NCBI GenBank assembly: GCA_028711575.1
Contig: JAQTSA010000002.1
Span: 1 to 42,870 of the forward strand
DNA: 42,870 nt
From: Candidatus Omnitrophota bacterium
GTDB lineage: Bacteria; Omnitrophota; Gorgyraeia; Duberdicusellales; 4484-171
Reading direction: 5' to 3'
The notes beneath the pieces are model-generated. The model was given only the letters and a program-made list of their open reading frames with translations. It did not search any database and had not been told where the DNA came from. This document shows positions 1-6,632 of this stretch, in pieces (positions within the stretch are counted from its first letter, which is position 1; every line of letters starts with the position of its first letter). The position numbers were made by a program, and so were the translations under genes.

Positions 1-72
1 GTAATTGGTTGTCAAATAAGACTCGTTTAAAAACCCAGAAAGCTTCTGAAGAACTAGTCTTAACAGAGGCCT

Positions 73-119
73 AAAAGGGACACTTTAACTTTGGTAAAAA
101 AGGGACATTTTAACTTTGG
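73..119. repeat. Two tandem 22-bp direct repeats upstream of rpmH
   Basis: Two copies of a 22-base unit (positions 73-94 and 98-119) lie 25 bases apart. Each begins AAAAGGGACA and ends TTAACTTTGG, and they differ at one position (C83 versus T108). They sit directly before the rpmH promoter. Short repeats of this look occur at the ends of some integrase-type transposons, so this may be a leftover end, or an operator. Neither can be shown from the window. Confidence 0.75.
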
Positions 120-142
120 CTTGACATGCAATATTTTTATAG

Positions 143-170
143 TTGACATAGAGGTAATATATGTTAAAAT
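143..170 (+). promoter_or_regulatory. rpmH promoter, extended -10
   Basis: A perfect -35 box TTGACA (143-148) is followed after 16 bases by TAAAAT (165-170), with an upstream TG (162-163) that makes an extended -10. Transcription would start at about 177, beside the ATG at 178, so the message should be leaderless or nearly so. Confidence 0.7.
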
Positions 171-177
171 CACCACT

Positions 178-315
178 ATGAAAAAAGGATTAACAACACC
201 AACAAAACTGAAAGGTAAGCGCAAACACGGTTTTCGAGCCAGAATGGCGACGAAAGAAGGAACAAAGATAGTGAATCGAAGAAGATCTAAAGGGCGAGAA
301 AAGCTTACCGTATGA
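178..315 (+). CDS. rpmH: 50S ribosomal protein L34
   Basis: This is the 45-residue ribosomal protein L34, a very basic protein of the large subunit that binds 23S rRNA. The family signature [15 protein letters not shown] is at residues 13-27, followed by a basic tail ending in KLTV. The start at 178 gives the normal length of about 45 residues. An upstream in-frame ATG at 91 would add 29 residues that resemble no L34 and would lie before the promoter. There is no Shine-Dalgarno sequence before 178, which fits a leaderless message. The stop overlaps the yidD start by 4 bases (ATGA). In most bacteria rnpA follows at once, and here it does not. Confidence 0.97.
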   Translation: MKKGLTTPTKLKGKRKHGFRARMATKEGTKIVNRRRSKGREKLTV

Positions 316-518
316 AAGCTATACCCCTATTTCTTATTTCTTTTTATAGAAAGATTTCGTTTCTTTTTCCTTCTCAATGTAAATATTATCCGTCCTGTTC
401 TTTTTATGCCGAGAAAGCCTTTTTACGTTACCCTTTTTTTAAGGCGCTTTTTTTAACTATAACCCGGATTTTTCGTTGTCATCCCCTTTCTAAAGGTGGA
501 TATGACCCGTTGCCATAA
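312..518 (+). CDS. yidD: Membrane protein insertion efficiency factor YidD
   Basis: YidD is a 68-residue membrane-associated protein that assists YidC in inserting inner-membrane proteins. The signatures are a hydrophobic/basic N-terminus, [14 protein letters not shown] near residues 23-36 (family form C-Y-x-P-x-C-S-x-Y) and a C-terminal [14 protein letters not shown]. It begins inside the last codons of rpmH (ATGA overlap) and ends one base into yidC (TAATG), so the three genes are tightly coupled in one transcript. There is no space for rnpA on either side. Confidence 0.95.
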   Translation: MKAIPLFLISFYRKISFLFPSQCKYYPSCSFYAEKAFLRYPFFKALFLTITRIFRCHPLSKGGYDPLP

Positions 519-1990
519 TGGAAAAAAGATTATTTATTGCCGTTTTTATAACCTTTTTGTTTTACTGGGTTTATAGCACAGTCTTCTTTAAACCGCCAAT
601 TAATGATATCTCTACTTCAGAAAATCAGCAACAAAGCAGCGCTGAAACCCCTTCTTTTTCGCCCAGTCCTTTAGATAAAACTTCTTTTACAAGCGATTTA
701 CCGAAAATGAGCAGTGAGGTTGAGACTAAAGAGGCTATAATAGGTAAATATTCTGTATCTTATTCAGAGACAGGTGGTTATATTCTTAGTCTTTCTTCTG
801 GGCGTTATGGTGAACCCTTTCTATACGAAAATATATTTTATATCCCTGACGATAATAATATTGTTTATGACACCACGATTGAAGGAAACACTCTTTCTTT
901 TAAAAATCAACAAACTTCTCAAACTAAATCCTACTCTTTTAACGACAATCTCATAAGTTTTAGTAATAGCAAAGACGAGAAAAAAATACTTTTTTTCTCT
1001 AACAAATTGGTAGACAATGGCTTAGACCAAAGATATCAGGATATTTTTTACAGTAGGACTCAAAATGTAGTCCGTAAACCATTAAGAAAAGTCAAAACCT
1101 TGACCTATGAAGGTTTAGATTATTTTGGCGCCCGCGATCGTTATTTTTGTATAAGTCTAATACCGGGCAGCTATAACTATTCCCTACAAGCCATAAAAAA
1201 CGAAGAGACAAAGCAGACGGACTTTTTCCTATCTTCTCCTCCATCTTCCCTATCATTTTATCTCGGTCCACAGGACGATTCTGTTTTATCGAATAATGGT
1301 ATCCATGGAGTTGTACATTATGGGTTTTTCCATCCGATCGCCCTCGTTATTTCCAAAATGCTTTATTTTTTCCACTCTTTCACTAATAATTGGGGTGTGA
1401 GTATTATCCTTTTAGCAATTACAATTTATGGCTGTTTATTTCCTTTTACCATGAAAAGCACTAAGGCTATGAGGAAAATGCAGATGGTCCAGCCGGAAAT
1501 GGAAGCCATCAGAGAAAAATTTAAAGATAATCCTCAAAAAGTGAATAAAGAAATAATGGCTCTATATAAAAAACATAAAGTGAATCCAATGGGTGGATGT
1601 TTACCAATGTTTTTTCAGCTTCCTGTATTTATTGCTTTGTATCAGGTATTACCCCGGTTGGTAGATCTTAAGCAGGCTAATTTTTTATGGATTAAAGATT
1701 TAACATTGCCGGATCAGGCTTTCACTCTGCCGATTACGATTCCCGTTGTTGGTCAATATATCAATGTACTCCCCCTACTGATAATCATTATAAGTTTGGC
1801 TCAACAAAAATTTATGAGTACTTCCTCTACTTCAGGCTCAGGATCTCAGCAAAAATCGATGGGAATGTTTATGGCAGTCTTCATCGGAATTATTTTTTAC
1901 CGTTTTCCTTCATGCTTAGTCCTTTATTGGTTTGTTCAAAATCTTCTTACTCTCGGGTACCAATACAAAATATCGAAACAACCATCATAA
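518..1990 (+). CDS. yidC: Membrane protein insertase YidC (60 kDa, Gram-negative type)
   Basis: YidC inserts and folds inner-membrane proteins, alone or with SecYEG. At 490 residues it has the Gram-negative layout: an N-terminal membrane helix (about residues 5-24), a Ser/Thr-rich linker, a periplasmic domain to about 270, then the conserved 60KD_IMP core (about 275-485). The core contains KVNPMGGCLPMFFQLP and ends with helices including FPSCLVLYWFVQNL. In the first core helix the usual groove arginine (E. coli R366, aligned from memory without gaps) is Tyr304, in ITIYGCLFPFT. The start codon overlaps the yidD stop. The next canonical genes (jag, mnmE) are absent, and a parS region follows. 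Confidence 0.96.
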   Translation: MEKRLFIAVFITFLFYWVYSTVFFKPPINDISTSENQQQSSAETPSFSPSPLDKTSFTSDLPKMSSEVETKEAIIGKYSVSYSETGGYILSLSSGRYGEPFLYENIFYIPDDNNIVYDTTIEGNTLSFKNQQTSQTKSYSFNDNLISFSNSKDEKKILFFSNKLVDNGLDQRYQDIFYSRTQNVVRKPLRKVKTLTYEGLDYFGARDRYFCISLIPGSYNYSLQAIKNEETKQTDFFLSSPPSSLSFYLGPQDDSVLSNNGIHGVVHYGFFHPIALVISKMLYFFHSFTNNWGVSIILLAITIYGCLFPFTMKSTKAMRKMQMVQPEMEAIREKFKDNPQKVNKEIMALYKKHKVNPMGGCLPMFFQLPVFIALYQVLPRLVDLKQANFLWIKDLTLPDQAFTLPITIPVVGQYINVLPLLIIIISLAQQKFMSTSSTSGSGSQQKSMGMFMAVFIGIIFYRFPSCLVLYWFVQNLLTLGYQYKISKQPS

Positions 1991-1993
1991 TTC

Positions 1994-2013
1994 GCGTTTT
2001 CACGTGAAAACGC
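1994..2013. promoter_or_regulatory. parS-like site 1
   Basis: A perfect 20-bp palindrome, centred between 2003 and 2004. Its core TTTCACGTGAAA matches the bacterial parS core. The outer bases read GT...AC where the usual parS has TG...CA. Confidence 0.88.
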
Positions 2014-2110
2014 TTCTAACCTGTTATTCTAAAATTCTCTCTTATACTAGGTTTTTTTCTGCGATATTCTATACTTGACAGGATGATAGTTATACGTTTT
2101 TCCCAAAGAC

Positions 2111-2128
2111 CGTTTTCACGTGAAAACG
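2111..2128. promoter_or_regulatory. parS-like site 2
   Basis: A perfect 18-bp palindrome centred at 2119/2120 with the same TTTCACGTGAAA core and the same swapped flanks as site 1. It starts the second copy of the tandem repeat. Confidence 0.88.
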
Positions 2129-2223
2129 CATCTAACTTGTTATTCTAAAATTTTGTGTCTAATAAGGTTTATTTGTGATATTTCATTCATAATACGGCGA
2201 TAATTATCTGTTTTTTCCCAAAG

Positions 2224-2245
2224 ACCGTTTTCACGTGAAAACGGT
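2224..2245. promoter_or_regulatory. parS-like site 3, next to the parA promoter
   Basis: A perfect 22-bp palindrome centred at 2234/2235, the longest of the three. It ends 15 bases before the parA -35 box, so ParB bound here could also affect parAB transcription. Confidence 0.88.
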
Positions 2246-2260
2246 AAATGGAGAAATTCC

Positions 2261-2290
2261 TTGACAAAAGAAACTGCTCGGGTTTACAAT
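2261..2290 (+). promoter_or_regulatory. parAB promoter
   Basis: The -35 box TTGACA (2261-2266) is followed after 18 bases by the -10 box TACAAT (2285-2290). The predicted start at about 2297 leaves a leader of about 27 bases containing AAGGA (2316-2320) before the ATG at 2324. Confidence 0.7.
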
Positions 2291-2323
2291 AGCTTATTAA
2301 AAAGGTAAACTAAAAAAGGAATT

Positions 2324-3145
2324 ATGGGAAAAATTATTGGCATTTGCAATCAAAAGGGCGGTACCGGGAAAACAACCACAGCGATAAATTTAAGTTCCTA
2401 TTTGGCTCTTGCTAAAAAGAAAACCCTTTTAATCGATATGGATCCTCAGGGAAATGCGACTTCGGGCATTTCTTTTAGCAGCCAGAATAAACCCTCAATT
2501 TATGAAATAATTTTAAAACGTGCTGAAATAAAAAATTGTATTTATTCCAGCAAATGGCAGAATTTATCTATTATTCCGGGAAATATATCTTTGACCGGAG
2601 GAGAGATCGAATTGGTTGGCCTTGAGCATCGCGAAAATCGCTTAAAAGAGGAATTGAATGAAATCAGTCAGGACTATGATTATATTATAATTGATGCTCC
2701 GCCATCTTTAGGCTTATTAACAGTAAATATCTTAGTCAGTGCCGATACAGTAATAGTTCCGGTTCAATGTGAGTATTATGCTCTAGAAGGGGTATCGAAA
2801 TTGCTTCATACCGTTCATTTGGTTAAGGAACGCTTAAATAGTCATTTGGAGATAGAGGGTGTTCTTTTAACTATGGCTGATTTTCGAACCCGCCTTGCCT
2901 TACAAGTTATTGATGAGGTCCGGTCTTATTTTAAAGATAAGGCTTTTAACACTATTATTCCGCGAAATATTAAGTTGGCAGAAGCACCTAGTTTTGGTAA
3001 GCCAATACATTTTTATGATCCGATATGCGTCGGCTCAAAGGCCTATATTAACCTTGCCCAAGAAGTCTTGGGTTACAAAATAGAAGAAAGTCTTTTAGAA
3101 ATAGTGCAGGAAAAAGCGGAAAAAGACGAAACATTAAGTGCGTAA
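2324..3145 (+). CDS. parA: Chromosome partitioning ATPase ParA (Soj)
   Basis: ParA is a deviant-Walker P-loop ATPase that binds DNA nonspecifically and moves ParB-parS complexes to segregate the origin region. The deviant Walker A motif KGGTGKTT is at residues 11-18, the A' motif LLIDMDPQGNAT follows at about 35, and the Walker B region YDYIIIDAPPSLGLL lies near 120. Its 273 residues are normal for chromosomal Soj-type proteins, which lack the extra N-terminal DNA-binding domain of plasmid ParA. The gene has its own promoter beside parS site 3 and is followed 42 bases later by parB. Position next to rpmH-yidC is typical of origin-proximal parAB. Confidence 0.96.
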   Translation: MGKIIGICNQKGGTGKTTTAINLSSYLALAKKKTLLIDMDPQGNATSGISFSSQNKPSIYEIILKRAEIKNCIYSSKWQNLSIIPGNISLTGGEIELVGLEHRENRLKEELNEISQDYDYIIIDAPPSLGLLTVNILVSADTVIVPVQCEYYALEGVSKLLHTVHLVKERLNSHLEIEGVLLTMADFRTRLALQVIDEVRSYFKDKAFNTIIPRNIKLAEAPSFGKPIHFYDPICVGSKAYINLAQEVLGYKIEESLLEIVQEKAEKDETLSA

Positions 3146-3187
3146 GTTGCTGTAAGCCAGGATATTATAAAAAATGGAGGAAAAAAT

Positions 3188-4012
3188 ATGCAGAAAAGAG
3201 TTTTAGGAAAAGGTCTAGATGCCCTTATCCCTAAACAAGAAAATCAAGGCGATAATAAGGAATTTAGATATATGCCGATAACAGAAATCAGAGTGGGTAA
3301 CTATCAACCCCGAGAAAGAATGAAAGAAGAAGAACTTCAGGAATTAGTCGCCTCAGTTAAATCTAAAGGATTTATTCAGCCGATTGTTGTGCGTAAAACT
3401 GATTTAGGCTACGAGATTGTGGCAGGAGGAAGGCGTTTTGCCGCGGCTAAACAATTAAAGCTGGAAAAAGTTCCGGTTTTAATCAAAGAGTTTGATGACA
3501 AAGATACGCTTGTTTGTGCCATTGCCGAAAACCTTCAAAGAAAAGATCTCAACCCAATGGAAGAAGCCTTGGCTTTTAAGCGTTTGATGGATGAATTTAA
3601 TTACAGTTTGGCCGAAATTGGTCAAATGGTGGGTAAAGATAAAACAACAGTTGCTAATACTTTAAGGTTATTGAAATTGCCTCAGGAGATTCAGGAAGCG
3701 TTACGGAGAGAAGTTTTAACCCGGTCGCAGGCACGAACGATTTTAAGCGTAGATAAGCTTTCGGAACAACAGAATTTATTTCACCAGATTTTACATGAAA
3801 ATCTACCAGTACGCGAAATAGAAAAACGAGCCAAAAAATTTTCTAACAAAAATCTAAAAAAAGATCCGTTTTTAGAACAAGCAGAGGAGGATTTACAAAA
3901 AAGTTTGGGAACTAAAGTGCAAATTTTAAACAAAAAAAATAATCGGGGTAAAGTGGTAATTGAATATTATAGTCTGGAAGATTTGGACAGAGTTATCGAA
4001 AAGTTAAGTTAG
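3188..4012 (+). CDS. parB: Chromosome partitioning protein ParB (Spo0J)
   Basis: ParB is the parS-binding CTPase clamp that spreads along DNA and loads SMC. The N-terminal peptide with LGKGLDALIP is the usual ParA-stimulating segment. The CTP-binding region has IVAGGRRFAAAK (family G-x-R-R) at about 75-86 and ENLQRKDLNPMEEA at about 114-127. The helix-turn-helix SLAEIGQMVGKDKTTVANTL is at about 140-159, and a C-terminal dimerisation region ends at 274. GGAGG (3176-3180) precedes the ATG by 7 bases. The three parS-like palindromes upstream of parA are the expected binding sites. Confidence 0.95.
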   Translation: MQKRVLGKGLDALIPKQENQGDNKEFRYMPITEIRVGNYQPRERMKEEELQELVASVKSKGFIQPIVVRKTDLGYEIVAGGRRFAAAKQLKLEKVPVLIKEFDDKDTLVCAIAENLQRKDLNPMEEALAFKRLMDEFNYSLAEIGQMVGKDKTTVANTLRLLKLPQEIQEALRREVLTRSQARTILSVDKLSEQQNLFHQILHENLPVREIEKRAKKFSNKNLKKDPFLEQAEEDLQKSLGTKVQILNKKNNRGKVVIEYYSLEDLDRVIEKLS

Positions 4013-4065
4013 AGAATCAGGGGAAAAGCGATTTTATAAAAAATTTTTAGGTAAAAGGAGAAGAT

Positions 4066-4569
4066 ATGGAGCAAGCAACATTAGTAATAATAAAACCAGA
4101 CGGGTTAAAGAAATCTTTAACAGGAAATATTTTAACTAGGTTATCAGAAACAAAGTTGAAGATTATTGGAGCTAAAGTAGTCGCGGTAACAGAAGATTTA
4201 GGAAAAAAGCATTATAGTCATCTTCAGGACCAACCTTTTTTTGACGAATTGTTAAAATATATTACCGGAAAACTTCATGGCGAAAATAGAGTTATGCCCC
4301 TTGTTTATTGGGGGGAAAACGCGATTAATAAAGTCAGAGAAATTGCCGGAGCAACAAACCCGGAAGAAGCTAATCCGGTAACGATTCGAGGCGCTTATGG
4401 TAGAATTTTAACATCTGGTCTCTTTGAAAATGTTATTCATGCCTCAAGCAGTTCAGATGAGGCAGAAAGAGAAATAAAACTCTGGTTTTCTCCGGTTGAT
4501 ATATCGCGCCCGTTATATCCGGTAGAAGAAATTGAGCAACCGAGTCATAAGGAAAAGGTGTGGCGATGA
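4066..4569 (+). CDS. ndk: Nucleoside diphosphate kinase, long form
   Basis: Ndk transfers the gamma-phosphate of NTPs to NDPs through a phospho-histidine. The motif NVIHAS contains the catalytic His125. Other active-site residues are in place: K10, Y50, R91, T106, R108 and N122. At 167 residues it is longer than the usual ~140. One short insertion follows YITG (about residues 69-75), another of about four residues precedes the histidine motif (RILTSGLFEN), and there is a C-terminal tail of about 25 residues. The extra loops do not disturb catalytic residues. The stop overlaps the yicC start (ATGA), and the upstream gap from parB is 53 bases with a good GGAG. Confidence 0.94.
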   Translation: MEQATLVIIKPDGLKKSLTGNILTRLSETKLKIIGAKVVAVTEDLGKKHYSHLQDQPFFDELLKYITGKLHGENRVMPLVYWGENAINKVREIAGATNPEEANPVTIRGAYGRILTSGLFENVIHASSSSDEAEREIKLWFSPVDISRPLYPVEEIEQPSHKEKVWR

Positions 4570-5348
4570 GATCGATGACAGCTTATTCCTCGGCAACAAA
4601 AGGGAAAAAAGAAGAAAGCGTAAAGATAATATTAAGGTCACTTAATTATAAGTACCTGGATATTTTTGTTCATAATTTGCCGGCAGAAAATATGTTTTTA
4701 GAAGAAAAGATAAAGAAGGAAATAAAGAAAAAAGTATCACGGGGAAGAGTCGAGGTTTACGTTTTTATAAAAAAGACTAACGGCAACCTTATGATTCATG
4801 AGCATAATTTTACCAGATATTTAACGGGTATCGGTAAAATTGCTAAAAAATACAAATTAGCAAATGATTTAAAGATGAGCGATTTTTTGAATTTACCACA
4901 GGTTATTTCCTGGGAACAGTCAACTGAGGCAAAAGAAGATTATGTTATTGGGGCGCTTAAAGAAGCTTTGAAACAATTTGTAGCCTTCAAAGAGGAAGAA
5001 GGTGTAGTTATCAAAAAACAAATAGTTCAAAACATAAAAAAGATAAAGAATAACATCCAAACGATAGAAAAAACAATTCCTAAAATCAAGAACGGATTAG
5101 AAAATACGAAAGAAGATATTGCTGAAGAAATTTCATTAATGTCTTTTTACGTTGATAAGTTGACAAAAAAGATTGAAAAAAAACAAAGCGAATCTAAAGG
5201 AAAAGCTTTAGATTTTCTGACTCAGGAAATCTTGAGAGAACTTAATGCCGCCTCCAGCAAAACCAAAAACAAGGTAATCGCGGCATCAATTGTCGATTCA
5301 AAAGCTTATCTTGAGCAAATTCGAGAGCAGGCTCAAAATATTGAATAA
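4566..5348 (+). CDS. YicC family endoribonuclease-like protein
   Basis: YicC-family proteins are cytoplasmic proteins reported to act as endoribonucleases. The N-terminal MRSMTAYSS matches the usual family start, so I use the ATG at 4566 (ATGA overlap with ndk) rather than the GTG at 4560. The N-terminal domain has KIILRSLNYKYLDI and RGRVEVYV. A long coiled-coil middle follows, and the C-terminal DUF1732-type end reads RELNAASSK...YLEQIREQAQNIE. The 260-residue length is slightly shorter than typical (~290). In many genomes gmk follows, but here a terminator comes directly after the stop. Confidence 0.9.
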   Translation: MRSMTAYSSATKGKKEESVKIILRSLNYKYLDIFVHNLPAENMFLEEKIKKEIKKKVSRGRVEVYVFIKKTNGNLMIHEHNFTRYLTGIGKIAKKYKLANDLKMSDFLNLPQVISWEQSTEAKEDYVIGALKEALKQFVAFKEEEGVVIKKQIVQNIKKIKNNIQTIEKTIPKIKNGLENTKEDIAEEISLMSFYVDKLTKKIEKKQSESKGKALDFLTQEILRELNAASSKTKNKVIAASIVDSKAYLEQIREQAQNIE

Positions 5349-5349
5349 G

Positions 5350-5373
5350 CGCCAAAAGTTTTAGGCGTTTTTT
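5350..5373 (+). terminator. Terminator after yicC
   Basis: The arms CGCCAAAA (5350-5357) and TTTTAGGCG (5359-5367, one bulged A) form a short hairpin followed by six T (5368-5373). It starts two bases after the yicC stop. It overlaps the last codon of the convergent small gene on the other strand. Confidence 0.75.
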
Positions 5374-5528
5374 GCTTTTGGCTTTAGTTTCTTTTTGAGA
5401 AGCGTCTTGGAAAGTTGAGAGAGGGATTCATATTGGATGTCGCCTTTTTCAAAAAGCTTTACTTTTCCTTGTGCCAGTTTACGTTTTTTGTTAAGAATCT
5501 GTTTTAATTCCTTTTTTGGTCGTCCCAT
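5361..5528 (-). CDS. Small basic 55-residue protein, unknown
   Basis: This short gene on the minus strand has strong start signals: AAGGAGG (complement of 5536-5542) seven bases before the ATG at 5528, and a TTGACA/AATAAT promoter further upstream. The 55-residue product begins MGRPKKELKQILNKKRKLA, is very lysine-rich, and ends KLKPKAKNA. The N-terminal GRPKK resembles an AT-hook core, so a nucleic-acid-binding role is possible but unproven. It contains no cysteine and no membrane segment. It is convergent with yicC, and the yicC terminator overlaps its 3' end. I do not recognise a family. Confidence 0.65.
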   Translation of the reverse strand: MGRPKKELKQILNKKRKLAQGKVKLFEKGDIQYESLSQLSKTLLKKKLKPKAKNA

Positions 5529-5584
5529 TAAAATTCCTCCTTGGAGAGTTCATAAAAGTTTAAGCTGTTTCGATCCCTCTTAGA

Positions 5585-5612
5585 ATTATTGATGAAAACC
5601 GAAATTTGTCAA
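5585..5612 (-). promoter_or_regulatory. Promoter of the 55-residue gene
   Basis: On the minus strand TTGACA (complement of 5607-5612) is followed after 16 bases by AATAAT (complement of 5585-5590). The leader would be about 50 bases and contains the AAGGAGG ribosome binding site. Confidence 0.55.
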
Positions 5613-5688
5613 GCAAAAGAATTGGTAACGGTTTCAAAAAAAGTCATCTTCCTATTTTTAGAGTCGAAAAACAGGGTATAGTTAAACG

Positions 5689-5852
5689 GCAAGAGAAAAT
5701 AGTTTAAGGAAAGATAAACAACGAGCAATCAGGGACAAAAAGTTTGTCGACCTATATAGATAGAGAATTTAAAAAAGAGCAATAAAACGAGAATCTAAGA
5801 AAGGCCGAACTTCCTTAAACTACTGAAAAGTAAGGAGTTCGGCATTTTTTTT
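5689..5852 (+). ncRNA. Candidate small RNA ending at a strong terminator
   Basis: No convincing reading frame lies between 5640 and 5800 on the + strand, yet a strong rho-independent terminator ends at 5852. A possible -10 box TATAGT (5677-5682) upstream would give a transcript of about 164 bases. An internal hairpin GACAAA/TTTGTC (about 5733-5747) is visible. No convincing -35 box was found (the spacing region is T-rich) and I do not recognise an RNA family. The 5' end is the uncertain part. Confidence 0.35.
5804..5852 (+). terminator. Strong rho-independent terminator
   Basis: The left arm GCCGAACTTCCTTA (5804-5817) pairs with TAAGGAGTTCGGC (5831-5843), leaving one bulged T and a 13-base loop. 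The stem is followed by A and eight T (5845-5852). The T tract is on the + strand only, so it serves a rightward transcript that has no protein-coding gene nearby. Confidence 0.85.
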
Positions 5853-6245
5853 AAAAGAGTTGAAAAATTAAAGCAAGCCGAGAAGTTTTTCTGAAAATAG
5901 AAAATGAACAAAAAATAGAAGAACAATATAAAAAATGTGCTCTCTGCGGCCATCTATATCAGGAGTTAGAAATGGTTATTCTGTCCTATTGGGCTTAGAT
6001 TAGGATGTTTCCTTTTATTTACCAATGTAATAATCAAGATTTGACCAAGGCCTTAGCTAAAAAAAGGCAAGCGATATATGATTGTTTACATTGGTTTTTG
6101 AGTTTTTACCAATAAAGGTGGAGGTTATCTCTAAAAAAAAGAAAATGGTTACAAACCAAGGCTTAAAGCAGCTGGTAAAACGCCCAATATTAATGGTATT
6201 ATCTAAGGCGTAATGATAAGTAAAATTAAATACCGGGAGGGTTTT
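5853..6245. other. Intergenic stretch with fragments of possible decayed coding sequence
   Basis: No full gene is visible in these ~390 bases. Three short open stretches on the + strand follow one another. The first (5864-5998) has no ATG start and contains KCALCGHLYQELEM with a CxxC pair. The second is 6005-6115 (36 codons) and the third is a GTG-started frame at 6118-6213 (31 codons). None has a good ribosome binding site. They may be remains of one broken gene or chance. GGGAGGG at the end (6235-6241) belongs to the next gene. Confidence 0.4.
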
Positions 6246-6608
6246 ATGAAAATTAATTTTATGCTATTTGTTTGGGTTGTTGCTGTTTCTTCAATCTGTC
6301 ATCTTGGATACGGAGATGAAAATGATGGCCGGGAAGTTGTTCTTAGGCCTTTTCTTGAGAAAGATATTGTCACTGTCGGAATAGACAAAAAAAGGTACAA
6401 TGGCTTAATGAGCAACCGGATGGCAAAAGAAGAGAAAAATTATCTTACGCAACGTTTAAATCATCAGGGATTTGAGCTGAATCTTCCTACGAAAGCAAGA
6501 ATAAAGTCTACTAATTTTTGGGAACAAACAGTTGAGGTAGAAATATTAGATGGCCCCTATGCCGGGAAAACCGGTTGGGTATTGTATGAACAAGCTCTTG
6601 GCTATTAA
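6246..6608 (+). CDS. Exported small protein with SH3-like C-terminus
   Basis: A 120-residue protein with an N-terminal signal sequence (hydrophobic residues about 5-20, likely cleaved near GYG). The C-terminal half resembles a bacterial SH3-like barrel: ARIKSTNFWEQTVEVEILDG followed by GPYAGKTGWVLYEQAL, where the G-x-x-GWV turn is the typical SH3b end. Such domains often bind cell-wall peptides or proteins in the periplasm, so it is probably a periplasmic protein. The ATG at 6246 is chosen because GGGAGGG lies 4 bases before it; an upstream in-frame ATG at 6213 has no such site. No specific function is known. Confidence 0.7.
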   Translation: MKINFMLFVWVVAVSSICHLGYGDENDGREVVLRPFLEKDIVTVGIDKKRYNGLMSNRMAKEEKNYLTQRLNHQGFELNLPTKARIKSTNFWEQTVEVEILDGPYAGKTGWVLYEQALGY

Positions 6609-6632
6609 ACAAATTTGTGGTAATCTAATTGT

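Larger units (their letters stand above)
1996..2245. repeat. ~116-bp tandem duplication carrying parS-like palindromes
   Basis: Copy 1 (1996-2111) and copy 2 (2112-2226) are diverged repeats. They share the palindrome, a following TCTAACxTGTTATTCTAAAA block and a terminal TTTTTCCCAAAGACC block. A third copy consists only of the palindrome (2227-2245). Palindrome centres are 116 and 115 bases apart, close to 11 helical turns. This block fills the gap between yidC and parA. Confidence 0.85.
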
